Origin: Streptomyces phaeolivaceus
GTDB lineage: Bacteria > Actinomycetota > Actinomycetes > Streptomycetales > Streptomycetaceae
Length of the DNA: 64,000 nucleotides
NCBI RefSeq assembly: GCF_009184865.1
Contig: NZ_CP045096.1
Span: 8,184,001-8,248,000, forward strand
Direction of reading: 5' to 3'
Every line of letters starts with the position of its first letter. Position 1 is the stretch's first letter. Under the pieces are notes generated by a model. That model saw nothing but the letters and a program-made list of their open reading frames with translations. It was not told the DNA's origin and did no database searches. Shown in pieces: positions 14,907-23,834 of the stretch. The translations under genes and the position numbers were made by a program.

Positions 14907-16666
14907 GCATGGGCAATCCCGAGGCGTCCGCCCTGGTCGGGGCGTACCGCACGCTCGTCCCGACCGGGCTGCGCCGCCGTATCGCGCGCCGCGTCCCGCC
15001 GCGGCTGCGCATGGCGCTCAAGCAGCTGCTGCGCCACCTCCAGTCGGTCACCCTGGGCTCCCGGCTGCTCCGCGCGGCCCGCGCCCGCCGCCGCTGGCCG
15101 CATCTGTTCCGCGCGGAGGAACGGCTCGCCGCGCTGGCCGGACCCGGGGCGCAGATCGCCCTCGTACGCCCCACGGTGTCGCCGCTCGGGCTGCGCGAGG
15201 CCAACCTCGAACTGGTGGTGAGCCTGCTGGAGGAGGCGGGCGTCGACTACTTCGCGATCCGCGGCAACTCCGACTTCCGTTCCTGCCTCGCGGTCGCCGA
15301 GACCGACCGGGACCGGGTGCGCGCGGCCCTCGACCGCTGCGCCGCGAGCGCACCGGTGTACGTCACGGCCTGCCGGGGCGAGACCGCCACCGGCCGTACC
15401 GCGCTGTGCGGCTCCAAGCCCGGCCGGCGGATCGCGGGGGAGGCCCGGGTGCTGCGCGTCGGCATGCTGTGGAGCGACCCGGCGGGCTCCCTGGTGCTCG
15501 GCCCGGAACACGGCTGCGACATCGAGTTCTGGCGGTCCGAGGACGGCCGCCTGGTCGCCCCGCGCCCCAACCGGGTCACCGAGGACGTCTCGCCCGCCGA
15601 GCCCCGGGTCACCGTCCCCGTCAGCCGGCTCACCGGCTTCGCCGCCCTGCACACCCGCCGCACCCGCGCGGTCCGCACCATCGCGCCCTGCGCCGACGCC
15701 CTCCCCGAGGACGTCCGCTTCCCCGTCGACGTCGTCTACACCTGGGTCGACGGCGACGACCCGGCCTGGCAGCGCCGCCGCGCCGACTTCGGGCACACCG
15801 GCTACCACACCGAGTCCGCGAACGCCGCCCGCTACATCAGCCGCGACGAACTGCGCTACTCGCTGCGCGCCCTGGAGCAGAACGCCCCCTGGGTCCGTCA
15901 CGTCTACGTCGTCACCGACCGGCAGCGCCCGGCCTGGCTCCTCGACCGCCACCCCCGCGTCACGGTCGTCGACCACTCCGAGATCTTCGCCGACCCGAGC
16001 GCCCTGCCCACCTTCAACTCCCATGCCATCGAGAGCCGGCTGCACCACATCCCCGGTCTCGCCGAGCACTTCCTCTACTTCAACGACGACATGTTCCTGG
16101 GCCGCCCCGTCACCCCGGGGGACTTCTTCCTCTCCAACGGCATGACCCGTACGTTCTTCTCGCCCTCCCAGGTCCCGAGGTGGGAGCGCACCCAGGGCGA
16201 CCGCCCGGTCGACGCGGCCGGCAAGAACAACCGCCGGCTGCTGCTGGACAACTTCGGCTCCGTCATCGTGCAGAAGGTCCGGCACGCCCCGTACGCCCTG
16301 CGCCGCAGTGTGCTGCACGAGATCGAGCGGGAGTTCGCGGACGCCCACCGGGCCACCTCGCACAGCCGGTTCCGCAGCGCGGACGACATCTCCATCCCGT
16401 CGTCGCTGTACCACTACTACGCGTACTTCACCGGCCGGGCCGTGCCCTCCGACATCAGCTTCGCCTATCTCGACCTGGCCCGCCCCGAGATCCAGCGGCG
16501 CCTGGGCATCCTGCTGGCCCGCCGCGACCGGCAGGCGTTCTGCATCAACGACACCCTCTCCGACGGCCACGACATCGACCGGCAGACGGCGATGCTCGGC
16601 CGGTTCCTCGATTCCTACTACCCCGTGCCGAGTCCCTTCGAGCGGAAGGAGCGTGAGGTCCGGTGA
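14903..16666 (+). CDS. Stealth-family sugar-phosphate transferase, copy 3
   Basis: 587 residues from a GTG at 14903 that overlaps the copy 2 stop (GTGA); an ATG at 14909 is the alternative. All Stealth regions are intact: VDVVYTWVDGDD, RDELRYSLRAL with PWVRHVYVVTD, FNSHAIESRLHHI with LYFNDDMFLGRPV, and a C-terminal CINDTLSDGHDI. It is closest to copy 1 in the catalytic domain. Like copy 2 it starts with a basic, arginine-rich stretch of about 70 residues. It is translationally coupled to the glycosyltransferase that follows. Confidence 0.93.
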   Translation: MSMGNPEASALVGAYRTLVPTGLRRRIARRVPPRLRMALKQLLRHLQSVTLGSRLLRAARARRRWPHLFRAEERLAALAGPGAQIALVRPTVSPLGLREANLELVVSLLEEAGVDYFAIRGNSDFRSCLAVAETDRDRVRAALDRCAASAPVYVTACRGETATGRTALCGSKPGRRIAGEARVLRVGMLWSDPAGSLVLGPEHGCDIEFWRSEDGRLVAPRPNRVTEDVSPAEPRVTVPVSRLTGFAALHTRRTRAVRTIAPCADALPEDVRFPVDVVYTWVDGDDPAWQRRRADFGHTGYHTESANAARYISRDELRYSLRALEQNAPWVRHVYVVTDRQRPAWLLDRHPRVTVVDHSEIFADPSALPTFNSHAIESRLHHIPGLAEHFLYFNDDMFLGRPVTPGDFFLSNGMTRTFFSPSQVPRWERTQGDRPVDAAGKNNRRLLLDNFGSVIVQKVRHAPYALRRSVLHEIEREFADAHRATSHSRFRSADDISIPSSLYHYYAYFTGRAVPSDISFAYLDLARPEIQRRLGILLARRDRQAFCINDTLSDGHDIDRQTAMLGRFLDSYYPVPSPFERKEREVR

Positions 16667-18759
16667 AGATCTCCTTCCTGATCAACAACATCTACGGCAT
16701 CGGGGGCACCAACCGCACGGTCATCAACCTCGCCGAGGCGCTCGCCGTCCACCACGAGGTCGAGATCGTCTCGGTGTTCCGCCGCACGACCGCCACCAAG
16801 TTCGAGATCTCCCCGAGGATCACCGTCCGCGCGCTGGTCGACCTGCGGCCCGGATCCGGCGACCGGGGCGCGGCGGGCAGCGACGAGCCCAGTGAAGTGG
16901 TGCCGCGCCAGGAGGAGTTCTTCGCGCAGTACAGCGGATTCACCGACCAGCGCATCATCCGCGAGTTGAAGAAGACGGACGCCGATGTCGTGGTCGGCAC
17001 CCGCCCCAGCCTCAATCTCTTCGTCGCCGCCCACACCCGCGACGGCGCCCTGCGGGTGGCCCAGGAACACATGACCCACCTGGCCATCCCGCCCGCCGTG
17101 CGCGCCGAGATGGCCCGCGTCTACCCCCGGCTCGACGGCATCACCACGGTCACCGAGGCCGACGCCCGCTCCTTCATGGAGCACACCCCGATCCCCGGCC
17201 TCACCGTCGTCGGCATCCCCAACAGCGTGCCCCGGCCCGCCGTCCCGCCCTCCGACTGCACGCACAAGGTCGTCGTCAGCGCCGGCCGGATGCACCACAT
17301 CAAGCGGTACGACCTTCTCGTCCGCGCCTTCGGGATGCTCGCCGAGGAGTTCCCCGACTGGCAGCTGCGCATCTACGGCGACGGCGGTGAGGCCGGGAAG
17401 CTCCGCGCCCTGGTAACCGAACTCGGCCTCGCGGGACGGGCGTTGCTCATGGGCGGCTTCTCACCCATCGAGTCGGAGTGGGCCAAGGGCTCCATCGCCG
17501 CCGTGACGTCGAGCGCCGAGTCCTTCGGTATGACCCTGGTCGAGGCCATGCGCTGCGGCCTGCCCGTGGTCTCCACCGACTGTCCCGTGGGCCCCCGGGA
17601 GATCCTGGCCGACGGCGAGGACGGCCTCCTCGTGACCAACGGCGACGTGGACGCCGTCGCCTGGGGGCTGCGGCGCCTGATGGCCGACGAGAACCTGCGC
17701 CGCGACATGGGCGCCGCCGCGCAGCGCAACTCCGCCCGCTACGACCCCGCCGCCGTCGCCGCCCGCTATGTCGAGCTGTTCGAGGACGCGGCCCGCCGCC
17801 GCGCCGCCCGGACGAAGGGGTACCGGGCGCCCGCCGGACCCCGGAAGAAGGCCGAGGCCCTGGCCGTCGTACCCCCGACCTCCCTCGCCGCGGCCACCGT
17901 GGACGTCACGGCGGACGACGCGGGCTGGCTGCGCTTCGCCACCGACGGCCCCGCCGAGGGCCGCCACCGCTGGCAGTTCGTGCTCCGCCACAAGCCCTCC
18001 GACGGCGACCGGCTGCCCGACCTGCCGCTGCGCACCGTACGCAAACCGCTCGACAACGGCGGCACCCGCTACACCGCCGCCATCACCCCCTCCGCCCTCG
18101 ACCACCTCGGCGACGGACGCTGGCAGGTGACCATGCGCGCCCCGAAGACGGGCGCCGTCCACATGAAGGCCGGCCTGCGCGACACCCGCGCCCTCATCGA
18201 CGCCCGCGACCGCCTGGTGGCCAGGCCCCCGACCGGCCCGGTCGGCTGGAACCTCCCGTACGCACAGCCCAACGGCCGCCTGATGCTGCGCAGTGTGCTC
18301 CGCCAGGACCACGCCGAATGCGTGGGCGTGGAGGTGACCGACACCGGTATCGCGGTGGAGGGCGTGCTCTGCGGGAAGCGTCTGCTGAAGCCCGGCGCGC
18401 TCTTCGTGGTCAGCCGCCGGGGCCGGCACTCCACCAACTTCACGGTGCCCGTGCAACTGCTGGGGAGCCGGCGGTTCCGCGCCGAGGCACCCGTGCGGCG
18501 CGTGGTCGACCACCGCCTCGAACGCTGGGAGGACTGGGACTGGTGGCTCCAGCCCGACCCCGCCGACCGGAGCAAGCTCCGTGTCTGCCACCTCCTGGAG
18601 GACTTCCCCGACGTCAAGGGCGCCTTCGCCTACCCGCCGGTGCCCCTCGTCGGCGACGAGCCCTCCGCGTACGCCGTGATCCACCCCGCGCGCCCCGTGT
18701 GGGTACGGCCGTACTGCTCGGCCTCGGGCGCCATGGCCATGAACGTCGTAGACCGCTAG
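16663..18759 (+). CDS. GT4-family glycosyltransferase with a ~280-residue C-terminal domain
   Basis: 698 residues, starting at a GTG in a GTGA overlap with Stealth copy 3. The N-terminal half is a GT-B fold: FLINNIYGIGGTNRTVINLAEAL at the start and the nucleotide-sugar motif SSAESFGMTLVEAM (E-x7-E) near residue 290. The part after about residue 400 is not a recognisable catalytic domain; its repeated beta-rich segments suggest a binding module. The enzyme probably adds sugars to the same polymer that the Stealth proteins link by phosphodiester bonds. The donor and acceptor cannot be read from sequence. Confidence 0.9.
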   Translation: MKISFLINNIYGIGGTNRTVINLAEALAVHHEVEIVSVFRRTTATKFEISPRITVRALVDLRPGSGDRGAAGSDEPSEVVPRQEEFFAQYSGFTDQRIIRELKKTDADVVVGTRPSLNLFVAAHTRDGALRVAQEHMTHLAIPPAVRAEMARVYPRLDGITTVTEADARSFMEHTPIPGLTVVGIPNSVPRPAVPPSDCTHKVVVSAGRMHHIKRYDLLVRAFGMLAEEFPDWQLRIYGDGGEAGKLRALVTELGLAGRALLMGGFSPIESEWAKGSIAAVTSSAESFGMTLVEAMRCGLPVVSTDCPVGPREILADGEDGLLVTNGDVDAVAWGLRRLMADENLRRDMGAAAQRNSARYDPAAVAARYVELFEDAARRRAARTKGYRAPAGPRKKAEALAVVPPTSLAAATVDVTADDAGWLRFATDGPAEGRHRWQFVLRHKPSDGDRLPDLPLRTVRKPLDNGGTRYTAAITPSALDHLGDGRWQVTMRAPKTGAVHMKAGLRDTRALIDARDRLVARPPTGPVGWNLPYAQPNGRLMLRSVLRQDHAECVGVEVTDTGIAVEGVLCGKRLLKPGALFVVSRRGRHSTNFTVPVQLLGSRRFRAEAPVRRVVDHRLERWEDWDWWLQPDPADRSKLRVCHLLEDFPDVKGAFAYPPVPLVGDEPSAYAVIHPARPVWVRPYCSASGAMAMNVVDR

Positions 18760-18781
18760 ACCGTCAGGACGGACGAGAGAG

Positions 18782-20179
18782 ATGAACCGGACGATATTCG
18801 TGCTCGGGGACTCCGTGCCCGCGCCTCGCACCGACGAGGAGGCGCCCATGGCGGGCTGGGGCCAGAAGATCGAGGAGCTGCTGCTCGGCCCGATCGAGGT
18901 CGCCAACTACGCCCGCTCCGCCATGACCAGCCGTAAGTACTTCACCGAGCGCTTCCCGGCGATGCTCAACCGGATGAAGCGCGGAGACATCGTCCTCATC
19001 GGCTTCGGCTGCGTGGACCACATGATCCACAACGGGACGCGGTACGTCCCGGTCCCCGAGTACAAGGAACTGCTCCGCCTCTTCGTCACCCATGTGCACC
19101 AGGAGGGCGGGGTGCCCGTCCTCGTCACCCCCACGGCCCGGTACGCCTTCTCCGCCACCGGCGAGGTCCTCGACACCCTGGGCGGGCACCCCCGCGCCAT
19201 GGCCGAGGTCGCCGCTGAACTGGGCGCCCCGCTGGTCGACCTGACGAGCCGCACCATGGAACTGTGGGCCGAGATCGGCCCGATGCGGCTGCGCCAGTAC
19301 TTCTGCTGGGTCGACGCCGGCGACCACCCCGGGCACCCCGACGGCAGTATCGACTCCACCCATCTCAACCACACCGGCGCCTTCGAGGTCGCCCGGATCG
19401 TCGTCGCCGGCCTGTGCAACCTGGGCGTCCTCGACAAGTCCGAGGTGAACGTCCAGGCCCTCATGGAACCGCCGACCATGCCCCCGGTCTCCGGCGAGTT
19501 CACCATCCAGTCCCCGGAGTCCGCGCTGCACTACGCGCCACGCGGCGGCGAGGCACCGGTCATCAGCAGGCCCGCCCTGGGCGGACTCTCCGGCCCCATG
19601 GTCAAGTTCACCGGAGTCGCCGCGCCCGGCACGGACTACCTGCTCTTCTTCGAGGACGGCCAGTACCTCGGCGGTACGGGCGTCGGCAGCACCGGCCAGT
19701 GGCTCTGGCGCCGCTCGGTCAACTGGTCCGGCGGCGAGCACGTCGTCCAGTGCGTCGGCCTGCGCGGCGACGGCTGCACCCCGGTCCTGGAACACCGCTT
19801 CACCGTGCGCACCGAGGTCCCGGCCCCGCTGGTCACGGCACCCGCCGAGGGCGCCTTCGCCGGGCCCCGGCCGCGCTTCGCGGGCAAGGCGGAACAGGGC
19901 GTCACCAAGGTGGTCCTGCTGGAACACGGCGTCCTCATCGGCGCGACCGGCGTCAACGACAGCGGCGAGTGGTCCTTCACCCACGCCCACGCCTGGCGCC
20001 CCGGCCCCCACACCGTCGAGGTCGTCGCTCTCTTCGGCGCCACCGAATCCCCGGCCACCGCACGGACGTTCAAGGTCGTCGGCATCCCCGAGAACAGCCC
20101 CGTCCGGATGTCCGGGGCCTCCCGGCACGACTGCGCCGACACGGTCTGCGAGCACCGGCCGTTCACGGGGGACTGGTGA
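18782..20179 (+). CDS. SGNH/GDSL hydrolase with C-terminal Ig-like repeats
   Basis: 465 residues from an ATG with GAGAGAG upstream. The block-I nucleophile is in FVLGDSVP, and the Asp/His pair is in DSTHLNHTGA, the pattern of rhamnogalacturonan-acetylesterase-type SGNH enzymes. The C-terminal ~200 residues form two beta-sandwich-like repeats; LLFFEDGQYLGGTGV and VLLEHGVLIGATGV show their similarity. No signal peptide is seen, so it may act in the cytoplasm or leave by an unknown route. Its place at the end of the glycopolymer operon suggests that it removes acyl groups from the polymer or an intermediate. Confidence 0.82.
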   Translation: MNRTIFVLGDSVPAPRTDEEAPMAGWGQKIEELLLGPIEVANYARSAMTSRKYFTERFPAMLNRMKRGDIVLIGFGCVDHMIHNGTRYVPVPEYKELLRLFVTHVHQEGGVPVLVTPTARYAFSATGEVLDTLGGHPRAMAEVAAELGAPLVDLTSRTMELWAEIGPMRLRQYFCWVDAGDHPGHPDGSIDSTHLNHTGAFEVARIVVAGLCNLGVLDKSEVNVQALMEPPTMPPVSGEFTIQSPESALHYAPRGGEAPVISRPALGGLSGPMVKFTGVAAPGTDYLLFFEDGQYLGGTGVGSTGQWLWRRSVNWSGGEHVVQCVGLRGDGCTPVLEHRFTVRTEVPAPLVTAPAEGAFAGPRPRFAGKAEQGVTKVVLLEHGVLIGATGVNDSGEWSFTHAHAWRPGPHTVEVVALFGATESPATARTFKVVGIPENSPVRMSGASRHDCADTVCEHRPFTGDW

Positions 20180-20200
20180 CGGTGACTCCGACGGCATGAC

Positions 20201-20234
20201 AGGAGGGCCCCCGCCCGAAAGCGGAGGCCCTCCT
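20201..20234. terminator. Bidirectional terminator, glycopolymer operon / fadB
   Basis: AGGAGGGCC (20201-20209) pairs with GGCCCTCCT (20226-20234), and inner CCGC/GCGG pairs extend the stem. It lies between the convergent SGNH gene and fadB. Confidence 0.85.
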
Positions 20235-20250
20235 CGTGTCCGTACGACCG

Positions 20251-22386
20251 TTACGCGGGGACCGAAGCCACCCCGGCCGCCAGGAACTTCTTGCCGTTGA
20301 CGCGCTCGCTGACGCCCTCACGGTCCAGGTACGGCGTGATGCCGCCCAGGTGGAAGGGCCAGCCCGCGCCGGTGATCAGGCAGAGGTCGATGTCCTGCGC
20401 CTCGGCGACGACACCCTCGTCGAGCATGAGCCCGATCTCCTGGGCGACGGCGTCGAGGACGCGGGCCCGGACCCGCTCCTCGGACAGGGCGACATCGCCC
20501 TGCTTGAGGAGCGCGGCGACCTCGGGGTCCAGCTCCGGCTTGAACCCGTTTTCTGCGGAGTAGACGTAGAAGCCGCGCTTGCCGGCCTTGACGACGGCGG
20601 CGAGGTTCGGGGAGACCGTGAAGCGGTCCGGGAACGCCCGGTTGAGGGTCTCGGAGACATGCAGACCGATGGCCGGGCCGACCAGCTCAAGGAGGACCAG
20701 CGGCGACATCGGCAGCCCCAGCGGCTCGACCGCCTTCTCGGCGACCTCGACCGAGGTGCCCTCGTCGATGACGTTCTGGATCTCGCCCATGAAGCGGGTC
20801 AGGATGCGGTTCACGACGAACGCCGGGGCGTCCTTGACCAGAACCGCCGTCTTCTTCAGCTTCTTGGCGACGGCGAAGGCCGTGGCCAGCGAGGCGTCGT
20901 CGGTCGTCTCGCCCCGGACGATCTCCAGGAGCGGCAGGATCGCGACCGGGTTGAAGAAGTGGAAGCCGACGACCCGCTCGGGGTTCTTCAGCTTCGACGC
21001 CATCTCGGTCACCGACAGCGAGGAGGTGTTGGTGGCGAGGATCGCGTGCGCCGGGGCGACCGCCTCGACCTCCGCGAACACCTGCTGCTTGACACCGATC
21101 TCCTCGAACACGGCCTCGATGATGAAGTCCGCGTCCGCGAAGCCCTCGGCCTTGTCCAGCACACCGGTGACCAGCGCCTTGAGGCGGTTGGCCTTGTCCT
21201 GGTTGATCCGGCCCTTGAGCAGCAGCTTGTCGATCTCGGCGTGGACATAGCCCACACCCTTGTCGACGCGCTCCTGGTCGATGTCGGTCAGCACGACCGG
21301 CACCTCCAGGCGGCGCAGGAAGAGCAGCGCGAGCTGGGAGGCCATCAGACCGGCGCCGACGACACCGACCTTGGTGACCGGGCGGGCCAGGTTCTTGTCC
21401 GGGGCACCGGCCGGGCGCTTGCCGCGCTTCTGCACCAGGTTGAACGCGTAGATACCGGCGCGCAGCTCGCCACCCATGATCAGGTCGGCGAGGGCGACGT
21501 CCTCGGCGTCGAAGCCCTGCTGGAGGTCACCGTTCTTGGCGGCCTCGATGATGTCCAGCGCGCGGTACGCGGCCGGGGCCGCCCCGTGCACCTTGGAGTC
21601 CGCGATGAACCGGCCCTTGGCGACGGCCTGGTCCCAGCCCTCACCGCGGTCGATCACGGGACGCTCGACCGTGACGTCACCCTTGAGGACGTTCGCCGTC
21701 CAGATCAGCGACTGCTCCAGGAAGTCGACGCCCTCGAAGATCGCGTCCGCGATGCCGAGGTCGAAGACCTGCTGCCCCTTGAGCTGCTTGTTCTGGTTGA
21801 GGCTGTTCTCGATGATCACCGAGACGGCCTTCTCGGCACCGATCAGGTTCGGCAGCAGCGCGCAGCCGCCCCAGCCCGGGACCAGCCCGAGGAAGACCTC
21901 GGGGAGCGAGAACGCCGGGATGGCCTTGGAGACGGTCCGGTAGGCGCAGTGCAGACCGACCTCGACGCCACCGCCCATCGCCGCGCCGTTGTAGTACGCG
22001 AAGGTCGGGACGGCGAGCGCGGACAGCCGCTTGAGGACCTCGTGGCCGCCCTTGCCGATGGCGAGCGCGTCGTCGTGGTTCTTCAGCAGCTCGACGCCCT
22101 TGAGGTCGGCGCCGACGGCGAAGATGAACGGCTTGCCGGTGACACCCGCACCGACGATCTCGCCGGCCGCGGCCTCCTTCTCGACCTGGTCGATGGCGGT
22201 GTTCAGGTTCGCCAGCGACGCCGGGCCGAAGGTGGTCGGCTTGGTGTGGTCGAAGCCGTTGTCCAGCGTGATGAGCGCGAAGCGCCCGGCGCCGAACGGC
22301 AGGTCGAGGTGGCGTACGTGCGCGGACGTCACGACCTCGTCGGGGAACAGCTCGGCCGCGCCCTTGAGGAGTTCGGTGGTGCTCAC
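20251..22386 (-). CDS. fadB: Fatty-acid oxidation alpha subunit (enoyl-CoA hydratase / 3-hydroxyacyl-CoA dehydrogenase)
   Basis: 711 residues from a GTG at 22386 that overlaps the thiolase stop (GTGA). The N-terminal crotonase domain has the oxyanion-hole segment NGAAMGGGVEVGLHC. An NAD-binding domain starts at KVGVVGAGLMASQLALL (about residue 335) and the dehydrogenase signature HFFNPVAILPLLEIV follows. It performs hydration and NAD-dependent oxidation in beta-oxidation. With fadA just upstream it forms the usual two-gene unit. Confidence 0.95.
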   Translation of the reverse strand: MSTTELLKGAAELFPDEVVTSAHVRHLDLPFGAGRFALITLDNGFDHTKPTTFGPASLANLNTAIDQVEKEAAAGEIVGAGVTGKPFIFAVGADLKGVELLKNHDDALAIGKGGHEVLKRLSALAVPTFAYYNGAAMGGGVEVGLHCAYRTVSKAIPAFSLPEVFLGLVPGWGGCALLPNLIGAEKAVSVIIENSLNQNKQLKGQQVFDLGIADAIFEGVDFLEQSLIWTANVLKGDVTVERPVIDRGEGWDQAVAKGRFIADSKVHGAAPAAYRALDIIEAAKNGDLQQGFDAEDVALADLIMGGELRAGIYAFNLVQKRGKRPAGAPDKNLARPVTKVGVVGAGLMASQLALLFLRRLEVPVVLTDIDQERVDKGVGYVHAEIDKLLLKGRINQDKANRLKALVTGVLDKAEGFADADFIIEAVFEEIGVKQQVFAEVEAVAPAHAILATNTSSLSVTEMASKLKNPERVVGFHFFNPVAILPLLEIVRGETTDDASLATAFAVAKKLKKTAVLVKDAPAFVVNRILTRFMGEIQNVIDEGTSVEVAEKAVEPLGLPMSPLVLLELVGPAIGLHVSETLNRAFPDRFTVSPNLAAVVKAGKRGFYVYSAENGFKPELDPEVAALLKQGDVALSEERVRARVLDAVAQEIGLMLDEGVVAEAQDIDLCLITGAGWPFHLGGITPYLDREGVSERVNGKKFLAAGVASVPA

Positions 22387-23609
22387 TTGTCGCCTCCGGC
22401 GTCCTTGTGGTGCGGGTTCTCCCAGATGACCGTGGCGCCCATGCCGAAGCCGACGCACATGGTGGTGAGGCCGTACCGGACCTCCGGCTGCTCCTCGAAC
22501 TGGCGGGCGAGCTGCGTCATCAGACGCACACCCGACGAGGCCAGCGGGTGACCGAAGGCGATGGCGCCGCCGTACTGGTTGACGCGCGCGTCGTCGTCCG
22601 CGATGCCGTAGTGCTCCAGGAAGGCCAGCACCTGCACGGCGAAGGCCTCGTTGATCTCGAACAGACCGATGTCGTCGATGGACAGGCCCGCCTGGGCGAG
22701 CGCCTTCTCCGTCGCCGGGATCGGGCCGTAGCCCATGACCTCCGGCTCGACACCCGCGAAGGAGTACGAGACGAGGCGCATCTTGACCGGGAGGTTGTTC
22801 TCGCGGGCGAAGTCCTCGGACGCGATGAGGGAGGCGGTCGCGCCGTCGTTCAGCCCGGCCGCGTTACCGGCGGTGACCCGCCCGTGGACGCGGAACGGGG
22901 TCTTCAGGCCCGTGAGGTTCTCGATGGTCGTCCCCGGCCGCATCGGCTCGTCCGACGTCACCAGGCCCCAGCCGGTCTCACCGGCCTCCGCGTTGGTGCG
23001 GCGGACCGAGATCGGCACCAGGTCGGCCTGGATCTTGCCGTTGGCGTACGCCTTGGCGGCCTTCTCCTGCGAGCGCACGGCGTACTCGTCGGCGCGCTGC
23101 TTGGTGATCGTCGGGTACCGGTCGTGCAGGTTCTCGGCGGTCATGCCCATGAACAGGGCGGACTCGTCGACCAGCTTCTCGCTGACGAACCGCGGGTTCG
23201 GGTCCACGCCCTCGCCCATCGGGTGGCGGCCCATGTGCTCGACACCACCGGCGATGGCCACGTCGTACGCGCCGAACGCGACGGAACCGGCGACCGAGGT
23301 GACGGCGGTCAGCGCGCCGGCGCACATCCGGTCGATGGAGTAACCGGGCACCGACTGCGGCAGCCCGGCGAGGATGCCCGCCGTACGGCCGATGGTCAGA
23401 CCCTGGTCACCGATCTGCGTGGTCGCGGCGATGGCGACCTCGTCGATCTTCGCGGGCTCCAGCCCCGGGTTGCGGCGCAGCAGCTCCCGGATCGCCTTCA
23501 CGACGAGGTCGTCGGCACGGGTCTCGTGGTAGATGCCCTTCGGGCCCGCCTTGCCGAACGGGGTGCGGACGCCGTCGACGAAGACGACTTCCTTGACGGT
23601 ACGAGGCAC
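22383..23609 (-). CDS. fadA: Acetyl-CoA acyltransferase (thiolase)
   Basis: 408 residues from a GTG at 23609 with GGAGGAG about ten bases upstream; the longer frame to 23702 has no such site. Catalytic residues are visible: Cys in SIDRMCAGALTAV, His in GGAIAFGHPLASSG, Cys in TTMCVGFGMGA. It cleaves 3-ketoacyl-CoA, giving acetyl-CoA. It is the first gene of the fadAB operon, and a palindromic operator lies 50-65 bases upstream. Confidence 0.95.
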   Translation of the reverse strand: MPRTVKEVVFVDGVRTPFGKAGPKGIYHETRADDLVVKAIRELLRRNPGLEPAKIDEVAIAATTQIGDQGLTIGRTAGILAGLPQSVPGYSIDRMCAGALTAVTSVAGSVAFGAYDVAIAGGVEHMGRHPMGEGVDPNPRFVSEKLVDESALFMGMTAENLHDRYPTITKQRADEYAVRSQEKAAKAYANGKIQADLVPISVRRTNAEAGETGWGLVTSDEPMRPGTTIENLTGLKTPFRVHGRVTAGNAAGLNDGATASLIASEDFARENNLPVKMRLVSYSFAGVEPEVMGYGPIPATEKALAQAGLSIDDIGLFEINEAFAVQVLAFLEHYGIADDDARVNQYGGAIAFGHPLASSGVRLMTQLARQFEEQPEVRYGLTTMCVGFGMGATVIWENPHHKDAGGDK

Positions 23610-23659
23610 GATGGCTCTCCTCCAGAGGTGCGGGACGGCACTGCTGCGATACGCAACCG

Positions 23660-23675
23660 CTGAGCGGGCGCTCAG
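23660..23675. promoter_or_regulatory. Perfect palindromic operator before fadA
   Basis: CTGAGCG-GG-CGCTCAG is a perfect 7+7 inverted repeat 51 bases upstream of the fadA start. The form resembles TetR-family operators found before actinobacterial acyl-CoA metabolism genes; the regulator itself is not in the window. Confidence 0.6.
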
Positions 23676-23779
23676 CCCCATGCTACTTGCGAGTAACCGC
23701 ACTGCCCACCCCTGGGCGGGGGAGCGGTGAAGGTCACATCGGCTTCAGATGTTACCGCCGGTTACCCGAAGCCACCGCA

Positions 23780-23819
23780 GGGGCGCGGGGAACTGCGCGA
23801 CCAGCCGAAACGAACCCGC
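23780..23819 (+). repeat. Streptomyces intergenic repeat, short form (copy a)
   Basis: It begins GGGGCGCGGGGAACTGCGCG, then CCAGCC and a CGAACCCGC end. It lies just after the LacI gene's stop, in the spacer before fadA. It shares its ends with the copies near 30.6, 36.5 and 62.3 kb. Confidence 0.8.
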
Positions 23820-23834
23820 GGTCCCGTATGGCGC

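Noticed and set aside
20201..20234. Regulatory palindrome of fadB
   Set aside because: It lies at two convergent 3' ends with a stem-loop shape, so a terminator is the simpler reading.
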